NCBI GenBank assembly: GCA_937890655.1
Contig: CALADT010000203.1
Location: forward strand, 1-12,840
Length of the DNA stretch: 12,840 bases
Origin: an uncultured Mucispirillum sp.
Lineage (GTDB): Bacteria > Chrysiogenota > Deferribacteres > Deferribacterales > Mucispirillaceae
Direction: 5' to 3'
A model generated the notes under the pieces. The model ran no database searches. It was not told the DNA's origin and saw only the letters and a program-made list of their open reading frames with translations. Shown here in pieces: positions 1 to 6,523 of the stretch (position 1 is its first letter; every line of letters starts with the position of its first letter). Position numbers and translations under genes: made by a program.

Positions 1-104
1 TATCCATAACAGGTTCTACAATTTCTTCTACTACTGCAGGCTCTGTTATTTCTTCTGTTACTAATTCATCAGTTACTTCTTCTTGTATATCCATAACAGG
101 TTCT
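1..104 (-). repeat. In-frame direct repeat inside the acidic tail
   Basis: The 17 bases at 1-17 recur exactly at 88-104, 87 nt (29 codons) apart, so both copies are read in the same frame and encode EPVMD. The codons between and around them are similar E/V/T blocks. This is internal duplication within a low-complexity coding region and not a mobile or CRISPR repeat. Confidence 0.7.
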
Positions 105-1240
105 GCTACTTCTTCTGTTACTGCTACTTCTTCTGCTTGATTATCTATAACATCCTGTATTTCATCTGTGGAAACATCGTCCATTTCAGGAAAATCAGGA
201 AATTCGTCTAACACTTCGCCACTATCTTCCACTTCTGCAAGGTTTTCTTGCATTAAATAATCATCAGATATTTCAGACGCATCATCAATATCATGAAGTA
301 TAGGGCTATGAACTGCCTCTGTTAAATCAGGAATATCCATATTTTCTTCTACTACACTTTCTTCTGATACAACTTCTTCCACTGTAACATTTTCTACTAT
401 ATTATCTTCTTCTTGCTCCTTAGCAAGCTCTTTACTTTTTGAAACTTGTAATGGTTCGTCTAAATCTATACTGCTTAATGGCATATCATTTTGTAAAAGT
501 GCATCTTCTTCCAACTCCACTTCATCATCTTCCACATCTAAATCTTCTAAAGATACCATATTTTTTACATTATTTTCTGGAGTTACTGCACTTTCTTCTA
601 TTATATTATTTTCTTCTACTAATTCTTCTCCACTTGCATTATCTTCTACTACAATTTCATTTGCATTATTTTCTTTTGCAGATTGTTCGCCGTCTAAATC
701 TTCCACATAACCTTCTTCTGTTAAATCATCTGGCTGTTGTTCTTCAAGGTTATCCAAATATTCTTCCTTTGTAATACCCTCTACTACCTCGTTTTTAGTA
801 ATAGATGTTGGGGATATATAGTCATCATTATCACGGGCAAAATCAGCCTCAGCAATACGTTCTACAATACCTGCTGGCATCATGCCCACATCTGATGATA
901 ATTTCTCGTTTAATGACTGAGAATCAAAAGGTTTTACAAGATAGTCATCTGCATTGGTTTTCTCAAGGTTACTTTCGTCAAACCTATCAAACGCACCTAC
1001 AAGTAAAATTACACTTGCATGAGATTGCTGTTGTTTTATCTCTGCAATATATTCTGAAATAATTATATTTTCCAACTTGTTATCAAGAAGAATATAATCA
1101 AACTGTTCTGATTGGATTTTTAAAGCTGCATCATCTTTTGAAAAAACTTTTACAATATCATACCTGTCAAAATCAATAGAAAGGTCAATTACTCTGTGAA
1201 TAGTAACACTATCATCAATAAGTAAAACTTTACTTTTCAT
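1..1240 (-). CDS. Response-regulator-like protein: receiver domain followed by a very long acidic tail (3' end outside window)
   Basis: The frame is open from an ATG at 1238-1240 to the left edge (413 codons seen, no stop). A GAGG ribosome site at 1246-1249 lies 5 nt before the ATG. Residues 1-110 form a CheY-like receiver: start MKSKVLLIDDS with the acidic pair D9/D10, the expected phospho-acceptor D53 in YILLDNKLE, and K103-P104 in YLVKPF. Two usual features are missing: the Pro/Asp-Gly segment after the acceptor Asp, and the Thr/Ser switch after strand 4 (ILLVGAF has Val there). From about residue 145 the chain becomes a low-complexity Glu/Asp/Val/Thr-rich tail (EEV, TEE, VEE blocks) with no recognisable fold up to the edge. 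Such acidic linkers usually join a receiver to another domain, which would lie to the left. The target and output are unknown. The receiver call is firm; phosphorylation is inferred. Confidence 0.85.
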   Translation of the reverse strand, partial: MKSKVLLIDDSVTIHRVIDLSIDFDRYDIVKVFSKDDAALKIQSEQFDYILLDNKLENIIISEYIAEIKQQQSHASVILLVGAFDRFDESNLEKTNADDYLVKPFDSQSLNEKLSSDVGMMPAGIVERIAEADFARDNDDYISPTSITKNEVVEGITKEEYLDNLEEQQPDDLTEEGYVEDLDGEQSAKENNANEIVVEDNASGEELVEENNIIEESAVTPENNVKNMVSLEDLDVEDDEVELEEDALLQNDMPLSSIDLDEPLQVSKSKELAKEQEEDNIVENVTVEEVVSEESVVEENMDIPDLTEAVHSPILHDIDDASEISDDYLMQENLAEVEDSGEVLDEFPDFPEMDDVSTDEIQDVIDNQAEEVAVTEEVAEPVMDIQEEVTDELVTEEITEPAVVEEIVEPVMD

Positions 1241-1263
1241 ATATGCCTCAAAGAAATATTATA

Positions 1264-1281
1264 TGTTATATTAACATAACA
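1264..1281. promoter_or_regulatory. Imperfect 18-bp palindrome with an adjacent TATAAT, upstream of the receiver gene
   Basis: The arms TGTTAT and ATAACA flank six bases. On the minus strand a perfect TATAAT (1258-1263) follows directly, 17 nt before the start codon. No convincing -35 lies at 16-18 nt from it. This could be an operator overlapping a promoter of the receiver gene, but in such AT-rich DNA a chance palindrome is quite possible. Confidence 0.25.
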
Positions 1282-1357
1282 CTATATAAAAAAAAATGCA
1301 AATTTTATTTATTATTTTTGTTGTATTTTACAAAGATTTACTACAATTTTATATTAT

Positions 1358-2377
1358 TTATTTATTTTTAATAAACATAGCATCCCCATAGCTAAAAAAG
1401 TGGTATTTTTCTTCCACTGCTATTTTATAGCTTTCCATAATAAAATCGTAGCCACCAAGACATGTGACCATAGCAAGTAGTGTAGATTTTGGTAAATGGA
1501 AGTTAGTTATCATATTATCTACTACTTTAAACTTATATGGCTCCATTATAAAAATATTAGACTGACTTTCTCCATGTTTTATATAACCTTTTTCATTAAC
1601 TGCACTTTCTAAAGCTCTTACACTAGTTGAACCAACAGAAACAAGTTTTTTCCCTTGTGATTTTAGCTTATTTATTCTATCTGCTGAATGTTCTGATATA
1701 TTATATTTTTCATAGTGCATAATATGGTCTTCCATATATTCTGTTTGCACCGGCTTAAATGTTCCTAACCCAACATTTAGTGTTAGCTCCACAATTTCTA
1801 CACCTTTTTCTTTTATCTTACATAATAAATCATTAGTAAAATGTAGCCCTGCAGTAGGTGCAGCACTTGAACCTATATCTTTTGCATAAACTGTTTGATA
1901 ATCCTTTTTATCCTGCTCTATATCATGCCTTGCAATATACGGTGGTAAAGGCACATGGCCTTCCTGCTCCATAATGTCTTCTATATTTTCATTACTTTCT
2001 ATAAACCATATACCGTTTTCATCTTTTTCTAATAATTTAAATATATGATTACCTGTAATTAAATTATCCCCTTGTTTTAACCTGCCTTTTACAAGGCCTT
2101 TAAAATAGGTTTGGTCTATAACATCTGTAACAAATACTTCAGACTTGCCACCTGTTACTTTATTAGCATATATTCTTGCATTTCTTACTTTTGTATTATT
2201 TACAACTAGAAAGCTATTTTCATCTAGTAAATCTAAAATATCAGAAAATATATAATGGTCTATTTTTTTGTTTTGGGTATCTACCTGCATAAGACGGCAC
2301 TTATCCCGCATTTTTGCAGGATAAAGTGCTATTAATTCTTTTGGTAAATCATAATCGTATTTTGTAACTGGTGTCAT
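1358..2377 (-). CDS. queA: S-adenosylmethionine:tRNA ribosyltransferase-isomerase QueA
   Basis: QueA is a cytoplasmic enzyme of queuosine synthesis. It transfers and isomerises the ribosyl part of SAM onto preQ1 at the wobble base of tRNAs for Asn, Asp, His and Tyr, giving epoxyqueuosine. The 339-residue length is normal for the family. Family signatures run in order: YDYDLPKELIALYP near the N-terminus (about 7-20), NNTKVRNARIYA then GGKSEVF (60-82), PLPPYI (143-148), YQTVYAKDIGSSAAPTAGLH (160-179), SVRALESA (252-259) and NFHLPKSTLLAMV near residue 295. The ATG overlaps the stop of thrC by one base (TAATG), with a weak GGGA before it, so translation is probably coupled to thrC. The two products have no shared pathway; the pairing looks like co-transcription only. 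No other queuosine gene is in the window. Confidence 0.96.
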   Translation of the reverse strand: MTPVTKYDYDLPKELIALYPAKMRDKCRLMQVDTQNKKIDHYIFSDILDLLDENSFLVVNNTKVRNARIYANKVTGGKSEVFVTDVIDQTYFKGLVKGRLKQGDNLITGNHIFKLLEKDENGIWFIESNENIEDIMEQEGHVPLPPYIARHDIEQDKKDYQTVYAKDIGSSAAPTAGLHFTNDLLCKIKEKGVEIVELTLNVGLGTFKPVQTEYMEDHIMHYEKYNISEHSADRINKLKSQGKKLVSVGSTSVRALESAVNEKGYIKHGESQSNIFIMEPYKFKVVDNMITNFHLPKSTLLAMVTCLGGYDFIMESYKIAVEEKYHFFSYGDAMFIKNK

Positions 2378-3762
2378 TATTTCCCATGAGTAGAAATATA
2401 TGCTTTTAAATCATCAGCATAGGGATCTATTTTTTCTGAACGTTTTTGCCTTTCTTCAAGGTTAGTTAATCCGTTTGGCATTTCAGGCCATGCACCTAAC
2501 ACTTCATGAATAACATCTGGGAATTTTGAAGGGTGTGCCGTAGCTAAACATATGGTTTTTTCAGGCTCAAGCTCCATTTGTTCTGCAGCATGGACAGCAC
2601 ATGCTGTGTGTGGGTCAATAATATAGTCAGATTTTGAAAAAACTTTCCTAATAGTTTCTCTCATTTCATCATCACTTGTTTCACCTGCTATAAAATCTCT
2701 CTGTAATTGACCAAGTAAATGGCCACGAATTTCTATTTCTTTTTCACTTCTTAGCTGTTCCATAGCTTCTGCTACTTTTTCTGTATTTTCACCATATAAA
2801 TAATAAAGGTATCTTTCAAAATTGCTTGCCACTTGTATATCCATAGCAGGGCTTATAGTAGGATGAACCCTTTCTATACTATAATCTCCAAATTTTACTG
2901 CCCTTGTTAGTATATTATTTCTATTTGTTGCAATCATAATTTTACTAAAAGGCAGACCCATTTTACGTGCAAGATAACACGCAAAAACATTACCAAAATT
3001 ACCTGTTGGCACAACCATATTTAATTCATCACCCACTCTATGAACGGCTCTAAAGTAAATCCAAAAATAATAAACTATTTGTGCTAATATTCTTGCAAAA
3101 TTAATAGAGTTTACAGCACCAAGACTATATTGTGCTTTAAAATCTAAATCATTAAAAACTTCTTTAACAAGGGATTGGCATGTATCAAAATTACCACCAA
3201 CTTCAAGGCAAAATACGTTTTGTGCCTCTGTTGTAGTCATTTGTAATTCTTGTATATTGCTTATTCTATTTGCAGGGTAAAGCATAAATATATTTATATT
3301 TTGTTTTCCCTTAACTCCATATATGGCAGCACTACCAGTATCCCCACTTGTGGCACCTAATATATTTAGTTTTTTATTACGTTTTGTTAAAATATATTCA
3401 AATAAATTACCTAAAAACTGTAAGGCTACATCTTTAAAAGAATAAGTAGGCCCATGGTAAAGCTCAGCTATACGCATACCGGCAGCTTTTCTAATAGGTA
3501 TCATATTAACAGCGTCATATCTGCTATATGTTTTTTGGATAATTGCCATTAAATCTTGAGAAGGTATTCCCTCTTGATATCTATTAATTATTTCATATGC
3601 TAGTTTAGTATATGGCAACTCTGATAAATGCTTTAAATCTTTTTCATTAAACAAAGGTATTTTTTCAGGAATAAGTAGCCCACCGTCGCTTGCAAGCCCC
3701 ATCATAACAGCATCTTCAAAAGAAAGCCCCTTAACTTCACCTCTTGTACTTTTATAACGCAT
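2377..3762 (-). CDS. thrC: Threonine synthase ThrC (PLP-dependent)
   Basis: ThrC converts O-phosphohomoserine and water to threonine and phosphate, the last step of threonine synthesis, in the cytoplasm. At 461 residues it belongs to the longer class resembling E. coli and yeast enzymes. The N-terminal block MRYKSTRGEVKGLSFEDAV is typical. The PLP lysine is K110 in PTYSFKDVAL. A glycine/serine loop GATSGDTGSAA (136-146) and the phosphate-cofactor loop VPTGNFGN (251-258) follow. The start at 3762 is supported by AAGGAG at 3769-3774, six nt before the ATG. It is the first gene of the thrC-queA unit and has a near-consensus promoter 36 nt upstream. No leader peptide or attenuator is visible, and the untranslated leader appears too short (about 30 nt) for one. 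Confidence 0.96.
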   Translation of the reverse strand: MRYKSTRGEVKGLSFEDAVMMGLASDGGLLIPEKIPLFNEKDLKHLSELPYTKLAYEIINRYQEGIPSQDLMAIIQKTYSRYDAVNMIPIRKAAGMRIAELYHGPTYSFKDVALQFLGNLFEYILTKRNKKLNILGATSGDTGSAAIYGVKGKQNINIFMLYPANRISNIQELQMTTTEAQNVFCLEVGGNFDTCQSLVKEVFNDLDFKAQYSLGAVNSINFARILAQIVYYFWIYFRAVHRVGDELNMVVPTGNFGNVFACYLARKMGLPFSKIMIATNRNNILTRAVKFGDYSIERVHPTISPAMDIQVASNFERYLYYLYGENTEKVAEAMEQLRSEKEIEIRGHLLGQLQRDFIAGETSDDEMRETIRKVFSKSDYIIDPHTACAVHAAEQMELEPEKTICLATAHPSKFPDVIHEVLGAWPEMPNGLTNLEERQKRSEKIDPYADDLKAYISTHGK

Positions 3763-3797
3763 ACTATTCTCCTTAATACTTGTAATTTTTCCTGTTT

Positions 3798-3826
3798 ATT
3801 ATATATTTAATTTTTAATTACTGCAA
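3798..3826 (-). promoter_or_regulatory. Sigma70-type promoter of thrC
   Basis: On the minus strand TTGCAG (3821-3826) and a perfect TATAAT (3798-3803) are separated by exactly 17 nt. Transcription would begin near 3791, giving a leader of about 30 nt that contains the AAGGAG ribosome site. This is the best promoter match in the window. Confidence 0.7.
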
Positions 3827-4014
3827 GAAAAGAATATATAATATTTTATTATTTTAGGTTATTTGTTTATTTTTGCTTATAATTTTTAGTTATTCTTTTC
3901 TATGTTTTTTATTAAATAGTATTATATTTAATACATAAAATTTTATATATAATTTTTAAATAGCTATAATTATATTCAATAATAAAATATTAATTGTAAA
4001 ATCAAATATTATAT

Positions 4015-4062
4015 ATTTCCTTAAAATTATAGCTAATAAAAACCAAAAATATTTTTCTACTT
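4015..4062. repeat. Degenerate direct repeat, copy A
   Basis: It begins with ATTTCCTTAAAATTATAG and contains AAAAATATTTTT at 4045-4056. Copy B at 4238-4287 has the same two blocks in the same spacing, 223 nt away. The first block of 18 bases differs at one position and the second is identical over 12; the bases between them have diverged. Similarity continues weakly for about 30 nt beyond. Part of this copy (4025-4035) is also an 11-base inverted match to 3961-3971. Confidence 0.5.
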
Positions 4063-4237
4063 TTTTAATTATGATAATATCAATTTATATATTTATTAAA
4101 AACTAGAGTAATATATAAATTATTTTATGCTATTATTTACTAACTTTGGTTAAATTATTCTTTTTTAAACATAGTAGTGTATTTGAAAGGCATTTTTTAA
4201 TGTTATTTTAATATTTATTATACGAACCTGTTATATG

Positions 4238-4287
4238 ATTTCTTTAAAATTATAGTGAGAAAATAGTAAAAATATTTTTTATACTTC
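4238..4287. repeat. Degenerate direct repeat, copy B
   Basis: Partner of copy A at 4015-4062. It starts ATTTCTTTAAAATTATAG and carries AAAAATATTTTT at 4268-4279. Directly after it, TTCCATTTAATAGTTATA (4285-4302) recurs with one change at 4371-4388, just before the ndk terminator, so more than one repeat family is present in this gap. Confidence 0.5.
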
Positions 4288-4298
4288 CATTTAATAGT

Positions 4299-4321
4299 TA
4301 TAATAAAATTAATTTATTATA
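4299..4321. repeat. AT-only inverted repeat (9-bp arms, 5-nt loop)
   Basis: TATAATAAA at 4299-4307 is complementary to TTTATTATA at 4313-4321. With no G-C pair the hairpin would be weak, and it is not placed as a terminator for any gene. It is recorded because it sits inside the repeat-bearing gap. Confidence 0.35.
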
Positions 4322-4391
4322 GTTTTTCTTAAAACATTGAATTATTTATATAAAATACAATTTTTAATGTTTCTATTTAATAGTTATACAT

Positions 4392-4427
4392 AAAAAAACA
4401 CAGCCTAAAAAATATAAGCTGTGTTTT
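4392..4427 (-). terminator. Rho-independent terminator after ndk
   Basis: On the minus strand AAAACACAGC (4427-4418) pairs perfectly with GCTGTGTTTT (4404-4395) across a 13-nt loop, followed by an unbroken run of T down to 4392. It lies 27 nt after the ndk stop and closes the long gmhA-to-ndk run. On the plus strand only four T follow the stem, so it is mainly a minus-strand signal. Confidence 0.88.
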
Positions 4428-4454
4428 ATGTTTATATTAATTTTAAGTTATTAA

Positions 4455-4871
4455 TTAAACTAATTCAGTGCCAGAAAAGAAAAATGCAACTTCTTCTGCT
4501 GCAGTTTCTGGAGCATCAGAACCATGCACTGCGTTATTATCTATGTTTTTACCATAGAGTTTACGAAGTGTGTTTGCTTCTGCTGCTTCTGGGTTAGTAG
4601 CACCCATTAAGTTTCTCCAACCTTTTATAGCGTCTTCTTTTTCAAGGCACATAACTATACATGGGCCTGAACTCATGAAATTAGTTAAGTCGTTATAAAA
4701 AGGGCGTTCTCTATGAACAAAATAAAATCTTTCTGCTAATGATTTTGTCATATGGATTTTTTTCATACCTTTAATTGTAAAACCTTCTGCTTCTATTCTG
4801 TCAATGATTTTACCTGCGTTTTTTGCTGCTACTGCGTCTGGTTTAATAATTGCAAATGTTTTTTCTAACAT
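4455..4871 (-). CDS. ndk: Nucleoside diphosphate kinase Ndk
   Basis: Ndk transfers the gamma-phosphate of ATP to other nucleoside diphosphates through a phospho-histidine and balances the NTP and dNTP pools in the cytoplasm. From the chosen start the protein is 138 residues, a normal family length. It begins MLEKTFAIIKPDAV, with the nucleotide-binding K10. RNLMGATNP carries R86, and the catalytic H116 lies in the signature NAVHGSDAPETA. The frame extends nine codons upstream to an ATG at 4898, but that start has no ribosome site, while AGGAG at 4878-4882 lies six nt before the ATG at 4871 and the shorter form matches the family N-terminus. It is the last gene of the run, 82 nt after the cupin gene and followed by a terminator. 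A weak internal promoter may give extra expression. Confidence 0.97.
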   Translation of the reverse strand: MLEKTFAIIKPDAVAAKNAGKIIDRIEAEGFTIKGMKKIHMTKSLAERFYFVHRERPFYNDLTNFMSSGPCIVMCLEKEDAIKGWRNLMGATNPEAAEANTLRKLYGKNIDNNAVHGSDAPETAAEEVAFFFSGTELV

Positions 4872-4877
4872 GTATTT

Positions 4878-4882
4878 CTCCT
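4878..4882 (-). promoter_or_regulatory. Ribosome binding site that fixes the ndk start
   Basis: AGGAG lies six nt before the ATG at 4871. It decides against the upstream in-frame ATG at 4898, which would add nine charged residues ahead of the conserved beginning. Confidence 0.85.
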
Positions 4883-4900
4883 GTTTTTTAATTTCCATTA

Positions 4901-4929
4901 TCTTTACTATGTTTTTAATATTATTTCAA
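4901..4929 (-). promoter_or_regulatory. Possible internal promoter for ndk
   Basis: On the minus strand TTGAAA (4924-4929) is followed after 17 nt by TAAAGA (4901-4906). The -35 is good and the -10 poor. The 82-nt gap before ndk is the widest inside the run and leaves room for a promoter. Confidence 0.3.
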
Positions 4930-4953
4930 GTAATTTATTTTTCTTCTAAATAA

Positions 4954-5295
4954 TCAGCCTATTATTACTGCTATAAAATCAAGTGTGCCGTCTTTTGAAG
5001 CAAGCCCATGATGTTCTCCTTTATTACAAAGCATAACATCGTTTACTCCTACTTCTACTTCCATACCGTTATCATTATATATTCCTTTGCCCTCTGTTAC
5101 AATATATATTTCAAGGTCATCTATATGCTGGTGATAACCAATAGCAGAATCTTTTTCAAGCCTCATATGGTTAAATGCTTTTACTTTTCCATCAATCCCT
5201 TTTAAGATTTCGTAAGGAAAACTTTTTGCCATACCTTTGCCACCACGTGGGGCAGTCATTTCCATAGGGTTAATACTTTCAAATTTTGTTACCAT
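4954..5295 (-). CDS. Small single-domain cupin protein
   Basis: This is a 113-residue cytoplasmic protein made of one cupin barrel (Cupin_2 type). The metal-site motif is visible: G53-Y-H55-Q-H57 followed by E62 and G69, and the second motif ends in KGEHHG with H95. Together these supply the usual three His and one Glu for a metal ion. The first 35 residues, with the basic stretch TAPRGGKGMAKS, look like a family-specific lid or extension. The specific substrate cannot be told from sequence; small cupins include isomerases, dioxygenases and sugar- or ligand-binding proteins. The ATG has AGGTGG upstream, which overlaps the stop of the S4 gene. It lies 11 nt after that gene and is therefore almost surely co-transcribed. 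It is not obviously linked in function to its neighbours. Confidence 0.85.
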   Translation of the reverse strand: MVTKFESINPMEMTAPRGGKGMAKSFPYEILKGIDGKVKAFNHMRLEKDSAIGYHQHIDDLEIYIVTEGKGIYNDNGMEVEVGVNDVMLCNKGEHHGLASKDGTLDFIAVIIG

Positions 5296-5306
5296 AATTT
5301 CACCAC

Positions 5307-5579
5307 CTACATATCAATTTCTTTAGTTTTATATTCTAAAACCTTTATATATTTTTCAATATCTTTTTTAGATATTGTGTTTTTTTCAGGCACTTCTATT
5401 ACTTCTATTTTTTTGTAATAGTTCCACATATCTATTTCTATTATATCATTTACTTTTAATATGTATGATGGTTTTACGACTTTACCGTTTACTTTAATAA
5501 ACCCTTCATCTGCTGCCTCGTTGGCAACTGTTCTTCTTTTAATAAGCTGTGCTGTTTTTAAAAACTTATCTACTCTCAT
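5307..5579 (-). CDS. rqcP: S4-domain RNA-binding protein, RqcP/YabO-like
   Basis: A 90-residue protein with one S4 domain. It begins MRVDKFLKTAQLIKRRTVA and continues ADEGFIKVNGKVVKPS, closely resembling Bacillus YabO (RqcP) from memory, including D4 and R16. RqcP works with RqcH on obstructed 50S subunits during ribosome quality control and helps C-terminal tailing of the stalled chain. Hsp15 (HslR) is the related alternative and is longer, so the short length favours RqcP. The C-terminal 30 residues are a charged helix-like tail. The start lies two nt after the SurA-like gene; AAGGTG inside the end of that gene serves as ribosome site. A location near mfd is also seen in Bacillus. The domain is certain, the RqcP assignment likely. 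No rqcH is in the window. Confidence 0.85.
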   Translation of the reverse strand: MRVDKFLKTAQLIKRRTVANEAADEGFIKVNGKVVKPSYILKVNDIIEIDMWNYYKKIEVIEVPEKNTISKKDIEKYIKVLEYKTKEIDM

Positions 5580-5581
5580 AA

Positions 5582-6523
5582 TTATTGCACCTTAAATTTA
5601 TCTGATGCTCTAAAAACAACTATGGATTCTTTATTTTTTTTCATCCACTTATCTACTGCCTGTTGGAAAAGTTTTTCCCCTATGGCGTTTTGTATTTTCT
5701 GTTTTGTGTTATCATCTATTTCATATTTACTTATAAAGTCTTCCACAAAACATACTGCCCACTGATTTTCATACTTAAATGGTTTTGTTATTGCTCCCAC
5801 TTTCGTATCCCTTATGGCTTTTTCCATTTCTATTGGCATATATGTGGTATCTTGAAAACCTAAATCGCCGCCTTTAGAAGCACTTTCGCTTAAAGAGTGT
5901 TCTTTTGCTGCCTTACTAAATTCATCACTTGTTTTTACATTTTTTATAATAGATTTAATATCTGATTTTCTTTGTGCAGTAATGATTTTAATTTTATACT
6001 TATCTTTCAACCCAAAATCACCAGCTCTTTCATCTATCATATTATTAATATCTTCTTCTGTTATAACAATTTGTGGGACACTGATTTTGCTTCTCATAAT
6101 CATCTGCCCCTTTATTTGGTAACGGTATTGGTTTAGGCTTAAATTTTCTTTTTGCAACGTTTTTTCAAACTGCTCCATTGTCATTTTATTAGATGCAGCA
6201 ATCTCTTTTACAGCCCTATCCACATCTTTATCGCTTATTTTTATACCATCACGTTCTGCAGCTATTTCCATAATATTCATATCTATTAAAAAATTAAGTG
6301 CCTGCTCTTTATATTCCTGCAACTGCTCTTGCATTATTCTTTCATCAGCTATGGATAAAATATTTTTATATAAAGCAGGGTTTAACATTTCAACATCGTA
6401 TGATGTTATTATTCTATTACCTACATGGGCCTCTATTTTATCTACTACTTCCGCTTTTGCCGGTAAAACGAGAAAGGTTAATATCAGTAATAAATTCAAT
6501 ATCTGCATTTTTATAAAGTTCAT
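5582..6523 (-). CDS. SurA-like periplasmic parvulin chaperone / peptidyl-prolyl isomerase
   Basis: A 313-residue exported protein. Residues 1-24 form a signal peptide (hydrophobic LNLLLILTFLVL, then PAKA|EV as the likely cleavage site). Residues 25-150 resemble the SurA N-terminal chaperone domain, beginning VVDKIEAHVGNRIITSYDVE. A parvulin (PpiC-type) domain at about 175-262 has the family motif GGDLGF (218-223). It has one parvulin domain, while E. coli SurA has two. It probably assists folding of outer-membrane and other exported proteins in the periplasm. AGAGGA at 6532-6537, eight nt before the ATG, supports this start, although the first 86 nt lie inside the preceding gene. It is followed after two nt by the S4 gene. 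Chaperone role is inferred from domain architecture; isomerase activity is less certain. Confidence 0.88.
   Translation of the reverse strand: MNFIKMQILNLLLILTFLVLPAKAEVVDKIEAHVGNRIITSYDVEMLNPALYKNILSIADERIMQEQLQEYKEQALNFLIDMNIMEIAAERDGIKISDKDVDRAVKEIAASNKMTMEQFEKTLQKENLSLNQYRYQIKGQMIMRSKISVPQIVITEEDINNMIDERAGDFGLKDKYKIKIITAQRKSDIKSIIKNVKTSDEFSKAAKEHSLSESASKGGDLGFQDTTYMPIEMEKAIRDTKVGAITKPFKYENQWAVCFVEDFISKYEIDDNTKQKIQNAIGEKLFQQAVDKWMKKNKESIVVFRASDKFKVQ

Larger units (their letters stand above)
3827..4391. other. AT-rich intergenic region without a gene
   Basis: Between the thrC promoter and the ndk terminator I find no reading frame of useful length with a ribosome site on either strand, and no tRNA or structured RNA. 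The DNA is almost entirely A and T. It contains degenerate direct repeats and AT-only inverted repeats, listed separately. It may be a decayed gene or element, or simply spacer. Confidence 0.6.

Noticed and set aside
1..140. CRISPR-like or mobile repeat suggested by the recurring TTCTTCT and the 17-base repeat
   Set aside because: The repeats are codon-phased, spaced by 29 codons, and lie inside an open acidic reading frame. There are no spacers of constant length.
439..774. Plus-strand open frame of 111 codons, rich in Leu and His
   Set aside because: It is the antisense of the acidic tail of the receiver gene. Glu, Asp and Val codons read backwards give Leu- and His-type codons and few stops. 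It has no ribosome site and no recognisable domain.
805..1062. Plus-strand open frame of 85 codons
   Set aside because: It lies antisense to the receiver domain, which is clearly coding on the minus strand. The product resembles nothing known.
3827..4391. A small RNA or riboswitch in the large AT-rich gap
   Set aside because: I see no G/C-containing stem or conserved aptamer-like pattern, and the thrC promoter sits close to its gene, leaving no room for a long leader.
4872..4898. Longer Ndk starting at 4898
   Set aside because: The nine extra residues are not family-like and that ATG has no ribosome site; the start at 4871 has AGGAG at ideal spacing.
5008..5863. Short plus-strand frames at 5008-5205 and 5663-5863
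   Set aside because: Both lie fully antisense to well-supported genes (cupin, SurA-like) and give low-complexity Phe/Tyr/Ile-rich products, as expected from AT-rich shadows.
6438..6523. Frameshift or fusion between the lipoprotein and the SurA-like gene
   Set aside because: Each gene has a complete architecture, its own export signal and its own ribosome site, so two overlapping genes explain the region better than one broken gene.
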